Source: Candidatus Firestoneibacteriota bacterium
Lineage (GTDB): Bacteria; Oederibacteriota; JAAXVQ01
Assembly (NCBI GenBank): GCA_013335425.1
Contig: JAAXVQ010000104.1
Span: 1-6,934 of the forward strand
DNA: 6,934 nt
Direction: 5' to 3'
The notes beneath the pieces were generated by a model. The model made no database searches. It was not told the origin of the DNA and saw only the letters and a list, made by a program, of their open reading frames with translations. Position numbers and translations under genes: made by a program. Position 1 is the stretch's first letter; each line of letters starts with the position of its first letter. Positions 1 to 5,335 of this stretch are shown one piece after another.

Positions 1-229
1 CATGGTGAACGAAAAAGGCGCGATCAACGGCGGCTTATTTCCCCGGGAGGCTTTGGTCCCGGCTCCCGTGGTGGTCATCGGCGTGGATTCGATTGATGAG
101 ACGATCAAGCGGGTGACGGCGGCGGGAGGGAAAGTGATAATGCCCAAACAACCGATACCCAACGGCGCTTATGCGCGCATTGCGGACAGCGAGGGCAATA
201 TCATCGGGCTGGCTGATAATTCGAAATAG
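1..229 (+). CDS. VOC/glyoxalase-bleomycin resistance family protein, 3' end only
   Basis: This is the C-terminal part of a small vicinal-oxygen-chelate fold protein; the 5' end lies before the window. The visible 75 residues hold a typical second beta-alpha-beta-beta-beta unit. It has a strand (PVVVIGVDSIDE), a helix with the common 'I.RV..AGGKV' pattern (residues 35-46), then 'PKQPIPNGAYARIADSEGNIIGL', which matches the usual VOC ending 'G..a.~~DpeGN~iGL'. Family members run to about 115-130 residues, so about 40-50 residues are missing, and the Met at base 2 is probably internal rather than a start. VOC proteins include glyoxalases, dioxygenases and antibiotic-binding proteins; this sub-type is usually left as a general VOC protein, and the substrate cannot be read from the sequence. 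It is separated from the next gene by 273 bases with a terminator-like structure, so it is probably not part of the downstream cluster. Confidence 0.85.
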   Translation, partial: MVNEKGAINGGLFPREALVPAPVVVIGVDSIDETIKRVTAAGGKVIMPKQPIPNGAYARIADSEGNIIGLADNSK

Positions 230-243
230 GCAAAAGCCGGTTT

Positions 244-304
244 AAGGCAACTCGGGCCTTGGGGGAGGCGTTTTTTCTAAGCGCAACCCCAAGGCCCTTG
301 GTTT
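244..304 (+). terminator. Possible intrinsic terminator / alternative-hairpin region after the VOC gene
   Basis: A perfect 11-base inverted repeat, GGGCCTTGGGG (254-264) and CCCCAAGGCCC (287-297), encloses a 22-base loop and is followed by a moderately T-rich run. Inside it, a shorter hairpin GCCT/AGGC (256-259 with 266-269) sits directly before GTTTTTT (270-276), which is the classical intrinsic terminator layout with a short stem. A third pairing is possible between AAGGC (244-248) and GCCTT (256-260). The simplest reading is transcription termination of the VOC gene. The competing pairings are seen in the sequence; any regulatory meaning is inference. Confidence 0.45.
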
Positions 305-491
305 GTCTGAAAAGCTTCAATCCGGTTGGACGTGAAATTGGGAATAGGCCTTGCCAAGACCAGACAGAAGCTTTAAAATTCTACTGGCTAAGCGGTGGTT
401 GGCACCTATTGTGCTGATTGTTGGTCAACTGAACTGCCTCCCGATCCCCGGGTATTACAGTGAAAAGTTGACTCCGACCCCCATTTTTTTT

Positions 492-495
492 GAGG
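492..495 (+). promoter_or_regulatory. Ribosome binding site of the GNAT gene
   Basis: GAGG lies 7 bases before the ATG at 503 and supports that start. A run of eight T (484-491) lies immediately before it. No convincing sigma-70 promoter was found just upstream: TTGACT at 468-473 resembles a -35 box but has no matching -10 at 16-18 bases. Confidence 0.6.
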
Positions 496-502
496 CTGGA
501 TA

Positions 503-1261
503 ATGAAGAAGAATATTAAGCGTTTTCTCAACCGGCATGAGTCGGCCAAAGGCCGCTCCTCGAAGTCAACCCTCTATCAAATCCTGGTGGTTTTTTTACG
601 GATGTCGGGCCGGTTAAGGAATTTTTTGCACTTCATCAAACTCGGATGGATTCTCAACTTGGCAGGCACGACCTATCGCCGCCTGCGGCGTTGGGCGAAA
701 CTCAGGGGCGAGCAATTTCTTTTGCGGGTGTCGGATTTGGAAGCGCGGCGTTCACGACCGCGCTCTCCCGAGGCCGAGGACGTTCGGGAAGTAAGCCGCT
801 CCGAACAGGCGCTGCTGGAAGCCCTGTTTGGGCGCGACAACATGACCGCCATCAACCGACGCTTCGCTGCCGGGGACCGCTGTTGGGGGAGCTTTTACGA
901 GGGTCGTCTGGTCGGGTACCTCTGGGCCACGCAGAATGATCAGTATGACACCGAATTGGAACATAAGGTGCGGGTGCCTCCGGGCGAGACCTATTTCTAT
1001 GATTGTTATGTCATCCCCATCCAACGCGGCGAAGGCCGCATGCAGGCCCTGATCGAAGTCATGTTGGTTTCCGATTACGTCCGCCCGGCGGCGTCGGTTT
1101 TTTGTCAAGTGAATGCCCGAAACGCGCCCATGCTGAAAGTTATGGAAAAAATCGGATTTCGAGCAGAGGAAAAAATCATACGTTCCAGCTTCGCCGGGGT
1201 GTGGTCGCGGACGAGCCGCGAGGTATTGCCCCGGACTGAACCTACCCCGCCCCCCGGGTGA
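503..1261 (+). CDS. GNAT-family N-acyltransferase with basic N-terminal extension
   Basis: This 252-residue protein is predicted to transfer an acyl group from acyl-CoA (or acyl-ACP) to an amine. The GNAT domain spans about residues 95-230. Motif A is seen as 'YDCYVIPIQRGEGRMQALIE' (166-185), whose QRGEGR matches the Q/RxxGxG/A pyrophosphate-binding loop. Motif B is 'VNARNAPMLKVMEKIGF' (203-219), the usual 'N.~a...~ekiGF' end of the fold. A strand pair 'CWGSFYEGRLVGYLWA' (127-142) precedes motif A. Residues 1-75 are very rich in Lys/Arg with two hydrophobic patches (23-34 and 41-55). They are not a clean signal peptide and look more like an amphipathic, membrane- or partner-binding extension. 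The last 15 residues are Pro/Thr-rich and probably disordered. The gene is followed by a 205-base gap, so operon membership with the ketosynthase genes is uncertain. The substrate is unknown. Confidence 0.8.
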   Translation: MKKNIKRFLNRHESAKGRSSKSTLYQILVVFLRMSGRLRNFLHFIKLGWILNLAGTTYRRLRRWAKLRGEQFLLRVSDLEARRSRPRSPEAEDVREVSRSEQALLEALFGRDNMTAINRRFAAGDRCWGSFYEGRLVGYLWATQNDQYDTELEHKVRVPPGETYFYDCYVIPIQRGEGRMQALIEVMLVSDYVRPAASVFCQVNARNAPMLKVMEKIGFRAEEKIIRSSFAGVWSRTSREVLPRTEPTPPPG

Positions 1262-1298
1262 GGCGGCAGGCGGCAATCTGGGGTGGCCGGCATCTTTC

Positions 1299-1331
1299 CC
1301 AAAGGTTCTTTCTCCCCTTGGTTTAAAATTT
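1299..1331 (+). terminator. Weak terminator-like hairpin after the GNAT gene
   Basis: CCAAAGG (1299-1305) can pair with CCCTTGG (1315-1321) with one mismatch around a 9-base pyrimidine loop, and is followed by TTTAAAATTTT (1322-1332). The T tail is interrupted by A residues. This could partly end the GNAT transcript before the ketosynthase operon, but the stem is weak. Confidence 0.25.
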
Positions 1332-1404
1332 TCCGGAACGTAGAGACCGACAGAAGTTTTTAACGTTTTTTCAATACCATGGTCAAGGTGGAGGGGTCGA
1401 GCGC

Positions 1405-1470
1405 ATGCAGGTACCGGAACAATCCCAAAGCACCCTCACGGCAGGGCTTGCGCGTTTGGCCGCCCGATGA
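1405..1470 (+). CDS. Possible 21-residue leader peptide coupled to the ketosynthase gene
   Basis: A short frame starting at ATG 1405 encodes 21 residues beginning MQVPEQSQST and ending in LARLAAR. A strong purine-rich Shine-Dalgarno sequence, GGTGGAGGGG (1387-1396), lies 8 bases before it. Its stop TGA (1468-1470) overlaps the ketosynthase ATG (1467-1469) as ATGA. The ketosynthase ATG itself has no visible ribosome binding site (the bases before it are GGCCGCCCG). The arrangement suggests that ribosomes load at 1405, finish the short peptide and restart at 1467. The peptide resembles no known family and may matter only for coupling. It could also be chance, as short open frames are common in GC-rich DNA. 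Confidence 0.4.
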   Translation: MQVPEQSQSTLTAGLARLAAR

Positions 1471-2645
1471 GCAGCGTGCCCGTCGCCGTTACCGGCCTGG
1501 GGTGCATCTGCGCCGCCGGCAACAACCTGAACGAATGTCTGGATTCCATGTTTCGGGGAACGCGCGCGCCGCGGCCGCCGGAGCGTTTTTTCAGCAACCA
1601 TCCCATACGCTATCCGGTCTTTGAGGTCAGGGATTTTTCCGAACCTCGGCACCTGCTGCGTACCGCGGCCTTCGGCCTGCGGGCGGCGGCAGAAGCGCTC
1701 TCCGATGCGGGACTTGAACGGGAACAGTTGGCCGCGTTTAAGGTCGGGGTCTGCATGGGCACCACGGTCGGCTGCGCGGTCTCTGAAGAAACGGTTTGTC
1801 GCGCCTACCGCAGCGGCAAGTTGCCGGACATGGAACCCATGGAGCGGATTTTTCGCAGCAATCCGGCGTCGGTGATTGCCCGGGAATACGGCTTTGCCGG
1901 CCCGTGTCAGACCATTGTCAATGCCTGCTCCTCGGGGACCGATGCGGTCGGTCTGGGCGCCGCCTGGATCCGCGCCGGCCTCTGCGACGTGGTTTTGGCC
2001 GGCGGCGCCGACGAACTGGGGCGGATCACGTACATCGGCTTCATCGCCCTGCAGATCGCCGATGAAACGCCGTGCAAGCCGTTCGACCGCGGGCGCAAAG
2101 GCCTTAACCTCGGCGAGGGCGCGGCCATGCTGGTGCTGGAGTCCGAGTCGGTTCGTCGTCTGCGGAACAAAAAGGCCCGTTCCTTTTTAACCGGCTACGG
2201 TTCAGCCGGCGACGCCTACCACCTCACGGCCCCCAAACCGGACGGAGCCGGTCTTAAGGCCGCTCTGGCCGAAACCCTGGCCGGCAACGGCACGGTCGCG
2301 GAGTCGATTGCGTTTGTCAATGCCCATGGCACCGGTACGCCGGACAATGACCGCGTGGAGAGCCGGGTGCTGGCCGAAGTGCTGCCGGGTGTGCCGTTTT
2401 TTTCCACCAAAGGCTATACGGGGCACACTTTAGGGGCGGCTGGGGCCATTGAGGCGGTTTTTACGGCGGCTTGCTTGGAACTGGGGAAGATTCCGGCCAA
2501 TGCCGGTTTTGTCGACCCGGACCCGGAACTGGGCGCTGCGCCGGTGGCGCAAGCAACGCGGATAACCGGCACCTCCGCGCTTTCCGAGACCCTGGCCTTT
2601 GGCGGCAACAATTCGGTGGTCATGTTCAGCCGGGGAGAGGTTTGA
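1467..2645 (+). CDS. FabF-like beta-ketoacyl-ACP synthase, catalytically complete
   Basis: This 392-residue thiolase-fold enzyme should condense an acyl chain held on its active-site Cys with malonyl-ACP, releasing CO2 and lengthening the chain by two carbons. All expected residues are present: nucleophile Cys154 in 'IVNACSSGTDA', His287 in 'VNAHGTGTPDND', Lys315 and His320 in 'KGYTGHTLGAAGA', plus 'CKPFDRGRKGLNLGEGA' (203-219) and the C-terminal 'FGGNNSVVMF' (378-387). FabF is about 410 residues, so the length is normal. The N-terminus begins directly with the first strand 'VPVAVTGLG', which supports the start at 1467 although no Shine-Dalgarno lies before it; translation may be coupled to the short frame at 1405. 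The stop shares one base with the start of the following KS-like gene (TGATG). Tight pairing with an inactive KS partner points to a type II KS/chain-length-factor system such as aryl polyene or aromatic polyketide synthesis, rather than housekeeping fatty acid synthesis. Confidence 0.93.
   Translation: MSSVPVAVTGLGCICAAGNNLNECLDSMFRGTRAPRPPERFFSNHPIRYPVFEVRDFSEPRHLLRTAAFGLRAAAEALSDAGLEREQLAAFKVGVCMGTTVGCAVSEETVCRAYRSGKLPDMEPMERIFRSNPASVIAREYGFAGPCQTIVNACSSGTDAVGLGAAWIRAGLCDVVLAGGADELGRITYIGFIALQIADETPCKPFDRGRKGLNLGEGAAMLVLESESVRRLRNKKARSFLTGYGSAGDAYHLTAPKPDGAGLKAALAETLAGNGTVAESIAFVNAHGTGTPDNDRVESRVLAEVLPGVPFFSTKGYTGHTLGAAGAIEAVFTAACLELGKIPANAGFVDPDPELGAAPVAQATRITGTSALSETLAFGGNNSVVMFSRGEV
2634..2640 (+). 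promoter_or_regulatory. Ribosome binding site of the KS-like partner, inside the ketosynthase 3' end
   Basis: GGAGAGG lies 4 bases before the ATG at 2645 and within the last codons of the ketosynthase gene. With the TGATG stop/start overlap it fixes the start at 2645 rather than an upstream in-frame Met, and implies coupled translation of the two subunits. Confidence 0.65.
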
Positions 2646-3739
2646 TGCGCATCGCGGTGCAGGGGATCGGGGTGGTCGGCGGTTTCGGCAGCGGTCGGGA
2701 GCTTTTCCAACAGGCGTTGGTTTCCGGCCACACCCGGCCGACCACGTATCCGCTCATCCATGGCGGGGTGCCGTTGGAAATTCCCGCGTTTCGGGCAGAC
2801 ACCGAACGGCTCCAGGCTTTTGTGCCCCTGCGCGCTTTGCGCCGCATCGACCGTTTTTCCCGCTTGGGGCTCTTGGGGGCTTACCTGGCGCTCGACGATG
2901 CCGGAGTTCTCTCCGAAGGCCGCCAGGAGAAGCTGGGGGTCATCGTCGCCACGGGCTACGGTGCCACGGGGATTACCTTTGCCTTTGAGGATACGTTCAT
3001 CAAAGACGGGGACAATTGCGCCTCGCCCACGTATTTTGCCAACTCCGTGCACAACTCGGTGGCGGCCAACATCTCCATACTTTTAGGGGCCACCGGGCCG
3101 AGTTCCACGGTCACTCAGTTTCATTTGTCCGTTCCCTCGGCCTTGCAGACGGCTTGGCTCTGGCTGGACGAAGGCCGAGTCGACCGGGTGCTCTTCGGTG
3201 CGGTGGACGAACTCTCCGAGCTGATCGCCTACTCTTTTTTCCGCAGATACGGCCTGCCCCCGGCCGGTGAGATGAACCCGCTGCGCCTCGGCGAGGAGTC
3301 GGCCGTGATCGGAGAGGGTGCGGCGTTTTTCCTGCTTTCCCGCAAAGCCGAGTCCCGCGGGGGTTATTGTCTGCTGGAGAGCGTGGAAACCGGGAGGCAC
3401 CTGCGGTCATGGTCGCCGGCCTCGGCCGAAGAACTGCTCATCATCGGCGCCGACGGCCGCAGGGCGTTGGGTGCCGGGTATGCAGCCCTGGCTGCTGACG
3501 CGAACTTGGCCTGTTTTACCTCCCACTACGGCAGCTCTCCGGCGGGTCCGGCACTTGACTTGGCTGCGGCCGCGCTGATGCTCCAAAACGGGTTGACCTT
3601 TCCGACCCCCGTTTCGGGCGGGTGCGATTTTACGGCCCGGGTGGCCGCGGGCGGTGCGGCGCTGCCGACGAACCGGATCACTTGCTTGACGCTGGGAGAC
3701 GACGACGGTTTTGGCTTGATTCGGCTCAAGCAAAATTGA
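2645..3739 (+). CDS. Ketosynthase-like protein lacking active-site Cys (chain-length-factor-like)
   Basis: This 364-residue protein has the ketosynthase fold but should not catalyse condensation. Aligning 'GPSSTVTQFHLSVPSAL' (151-167) with 'GPCQTIVNACSSGTDAV' of the preceding ketosynthase puts His160 where the nucleophilic Cys should be. His294 in 'TSHYGSSPAG' corresponds to the first catalytic His. The KxxxGH motif is missing: that region reads 'FPTPVSGGCDFTARVAAGG'. The usual GFGGNN ending is replaced by 'GDDDGFGLIRL' (351-361). The fold is supported by 'AVQGIGVVGGFG', 'RRIDRFSRLGLLGAYLALDDAG' and 'NSVHNSVAANISILLGATGPS', typical of the KS-like family found as ApeC-type partners in aryl polyene clusters. 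The likely role is a heterodimer with the preceding enzyme that shapes chain length, as KS-beta/CLF does in type II polyketide synthases, though there Cys is usually replaced by Gln rather than His. The partner role is inferred from position and residue loss. Confidence 0.88.
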   Translation: MRIAVQGIGVVGGFGSGRELFQQALVSGHTRPTTYPLIHGGVPLEIPAFRADTERLQAFVPLRALRRIDRFSRLGLLGAYLALDDAGVLSEGRQEKLGVIVATGYGATGITFAFEDTFIKDGDNCASPTYFANSVHNSVAANISILLGATGPSSTVTQFHLSVPSALQTAWLWLDEGRVDRVLFGAVDELSELIAYSFFRRYGLPPAGEMNPLRLGEESAVIGEGAAFFLLSRKAESRGGYCLLESVETGRHLRSWSPASAEELLIIGADGRRALGAGYAALAADANLACFTSHYGSSPAGPALDLAAAALMLQNGLTFPTPVSGGCDFTARVAAGGAALPTNRITCLTLGDDDGFGLIRLKQN

Positions 3740-3770
3740 ATTTTTGTAAAATCGGGTTTAAGCTTAGACC

Positions 3771-3776
3771 GGGAGG
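3771..3776 (+). promoter_or_regulatory. Ribosome binding site of the 149-residue protein
   Basis: GGGAGG lies 4 bases before ATG 3781. It selects this start over in-frame upstream codons that would run back into the end of the KS-like gene. Confidence 0.65.
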
Positions 3777-3780
3777 CGCC

Positions 3781-4230
3781 ATGCTGAAAAAGGAAGTTCC
3801 TCAGGATCAAGAAGTACTCGACGGGGTGAGCGAGGTTTTCTATGCCGTCGACGAGAATGGGCGTTATGTGTTGGCGCCCTCAACCGGGTGGGAACCGGCC
3901 AACCTGGCCAACCTGCAGGCCTGGGACGCCATTCGCGATGAACTCACCGGCATGGTGGCGAGAATCCGTGCCAACCGTTTGAGCCCCCTGGCTTACCACA
4001 TGGCCGCCAACCAGATGGATGCCAAACTCTTGGCAAGCTATGTCGGCCTTTTTGTCTGGCAAGTGCGGCGTCACCTCAAACCCGGCCCGTTCTCCCGTTT
4101 AAAGCCGGAAATGAAAAAGCGTTATGCCGAGGCGCTCTTGGTGACGGCCGCGGAACTGGAACAGTTGCCGGCGGATTTGAGTCCGACCATGCTGAGGATT
4201 CGGAAAAATCGGCCGGCAGGCAAAGCTTAA
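3781..4230 (+). CDS. Uncharacterised 149-residue protein with possible helix-turn-helix
   Basis: I do not recognise a named family. The protein is soluble, with no signal peptide, no membrane segment and no Cys. Residues 18-45 ('EVFYAVDENGRYVLAPSTGWEP' onwards) suggest a short beta hairpin followed by 'NLANLQAWDAIRDEL', a helix start. Residues 67-103 carry 'LSPLAYHMAANQMDAKLLAS' and then 'YVGLFVWQVRRHLKP'. The spacing of LLASYVGL and WQVRRHL resembles a helix-turn-helix with a basic recognition helix. The C-terminus (104-149) is basic and helical, ending in a Lys/Arg-rich tail. It lies 41 bases after the KS-like gene and 45 bases before the next longest reading frame, on the same strand, so it is probably co-transcribed. 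It could be a cluster regulator, a carrier-protein-binding accessory factor or a scaffold. The HTH reading is by eye only. Confidence 0.75.
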   Translation: MLKKEVPQDQEVLDGVSEVFYAVDENGRYVLAPSTGWEPANLANLQAWDAIRDELTGMVARIRANRLSPLAYHMAANQMDAKLLASYVGLFVWQVRRHLKPGPFSRLKPEMKKRYAEALLVTAAELEQLPADLSPTMLRIRKNRPAGKA

Positions 4231-4257
4231 CATTTTATTAACCTTGGGTGATTTCCC

Positions 4258-4286
4258 TGGGCACGACCCGGCTCTATGGTTATAAT
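4258..4286 (+). promoter_or_regulatory. Candidate sigma-70 promoter before the BtrH-like gene
   Basis: A perfect TATAAT (4281-4286) is preceded at exactly 17 bases by TGGGCA (4258-4263), which matches TTGACA at four of six positions. The -10 box overlaps the upstream start candidates at 4276 and 4285, so a transcript from here would have to use the GTG at 4330. A perfect -10 is uncommon by chance in GC-rich DNA, but the -35 is only fair. Confidence 0.35.
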
Positions 4287-5334
4287 GCGGCTCCGGGATA
4301 TTCATTCAAAGAAAGCGACAGGTTCATCCGTGCCCATTTCTTTTTTACACCGGCAGTCGGCGCATTGCGAAAGCGGCGTCACCTCCAATCTGCTTACCCA
4401 CCACGGCGCGCCCCTCTCCGAAGCCATGGCGTTCGGCATCGGCGCCGGGCTGCTGTTCGGTTACTTTCCCTTCATCAAGATCAACAAGCTGCCCCTGGCC
4501 ACGTTTCGTTCCGCGCCGGGGAGCATTTTCCAGCGCGTGACGAGCCGACTCGGCATCCGGGTGGAACGCCGGAGTTTTAAAAATCCTTCGGCGGCCATGG
4601 CGGCGCTGGACCGCATGGTCGCAGACGGCATTCCTGTGGGTTTGCAGACCGGGGTTTACTGGCTGCCATATTTTCCGCCCGCCTTGCGTTTTCATTTCAA
4701 TGCGCACAACCTGGTGGTTTACGGCGCCGAAGGGGACGCCTATTGCATCAGCGACCCGGTTTTTCCCGACCCCGTGGTTTGTCCCCGTGCCGATCTGGCC
4801 AGGGCCCGCTTTGCCCGGGGAGCGCTCGCGCCCCAGGGAAAAATGTACTGCATTACCGCCATGCCCAAGTCGCTTGATTTGGCGCCCGCCATTAAAAAAG
4901 GGATTCAACAAGTCAGCAGCATGATGGTCAAGGTGCCCTTTCCACTCATCGGCACCCGGGGCATCCGCACGCTGGCCAAGGCGGTGGAAAAATGGCCCCG
5001 GCGGCTGGGAGAGCGTTTGGCGATCCTTCATTTGGGGCATATCATCCGCATGCAGGAGGAGATCGGCACGGGCGGCGGCGGGTTTCGCTTCATCTATGCC
5101 GCTTTTCTGCAGGAAGCCTCCGAAGTGCTGGGTGATGCCCGCTACCTTGACCTTTCCCGCCGTATGACGGCCATCGGCGACCAATGGCGGGAGTTTGCCT
5201 TGGCCGGGGCCAGACATTGCAAGGGACGCGCCGGGGCCCAGGAAAGTTTCTCCGACTTGGCCAACATTTTGCGCGCGTGCGCGGATTCCGAAACGGCGCT
5301 CTTTAACGACCTCCATGCTTTAGTCAACCGCTGA
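4276..5334 (+). CDS. BtrH N-terminal domain / DUF4872-type acyltransferase-like protein
   Basis: From the ATG at 4276 this encodes 352 residues; from the GTG at 4330, 334 residues. The first half matches the BtrH N-terminal family, a papain/C39-like fold. A conserved 'HCESGVTSNLLTHHGAPLSE' (30-49) carries the likely nucleophile Cys31, 'FNAHNLVVYG' (141-150) carries His144, and 'CISDPVFPD' (157-165) carries Asp160: a plausible Cys-His-Asp triad. The second half (about 205-350) contains 'GTGGGGFRFIYAAFLQEASE' (264-283), the hallmark of DUF4872. In butirosin synthesis BtrH moves an acyl group from an acyl carrier protein to an amino-sugar, so this protein probably transfers the chain made by the adjacent ketosynthase pair to an acceptor. 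The acceptor is unknown. The start is uncertain: homologues as I recall them begin close to the 'FLHRQSAHCES' segment, and neither 4276 nor 4285 has a Shine-Dalgarno, which favours GTG 4330. The gene ends one base before the ABC ATPase start, indicating one transcript. Confidence 0.88.
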   Translation: MVIMRLRDIHSKKATGSSVPISFLHRQSAHCESGVTSNLLTHHGAPLSEAMAFGIGAGLLFGYFPFIKINKLPLATFRSAPGSIFQRVTSRLGIRVERRSFKNPSAAMAALDRMVADGIPVGLQTGVYWLPYFPPALRFHFNAHNLVVYGAEGDAYCISDPVFPDPVVCPRADLARARFARGALAPQGKMYCITAMPKSLDLAPAIKKGIQQVSSMMVKVPFPLIGTRGIRTLAKAVEKWPRRLGERLAILHLGHIIRMQEEIGTGGGGFRFIYAAFLQEASEVLGDARYLDLSRRMTAIGDQWREFALAGARHCKGRAGAQESFSDLANILRACADSETALFNDLHALVNR

Positions 5335-5335
5335 C

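Noticed and set aside
311..374. An 8-base inverted repeat, AAAGCTTC (311-318) and GAAGCTTT (367-374)
   Set aside because: The arms are 48 bases apart, contain a HindIII-type palindrome that is self-complementary anyway, and have no context as an operator or terminator.
484..491. A run of eight T just before the GNAT ribosome binding site as a phase-variation tract
   Set aside because: Runs of six or seven T also occur inside coding regions here (591-597 and 2397-2403). Eight is short for phase variation, and no promoter elements flank it.
295..1324. The 10-mer CCCTTGGTTT occurring in both intergenic regions (295-304 and 1315-1324)
   Set aside because: Both copies lie next to hairpin arms, but the shared sequence is short and does not extend; it may be chance.
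2471..2644. A 58-codon upstream extension of the KS-like gene
   Set aside because: It overlaps the ketosynthase C-terminus in another frame, and the KS fold starts at MRIAVQGIG (2645) with a good ribosome binding site.
2414..3052. A 212-codon minus-strand frame across the junction of the two ketosynthase genes
   Set aside because: Both + strand genes are supported by conserved motifs throughout, and the antisense peptide resembles nothing.
3160..3739. The KS-like gene as a decayed pseudogene because catalytic residues are missing
   Set aside because: The frame is intact over 364 codons, the fold motifs are kept, and it is translationally coupled to an active KS. Loss of catalytic residues is normal for chain-length-factor partners.
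3622..3780. A 53-codon upstream extension of the 149-residue protein
   Set aside because: It overlaps the KS-like gene's 3' end, and a clear GGGAGG precedes ATG 3781.
4345..5316. A 323-codon open frame on the minus strand opposite the BtrH-like gene
   Set aside because: It is an antisense shadow of GC-rich coding DNA. The peptide has no recognisable motif, while the + strand frame has conserved BtrH and DUF4872 motifs.
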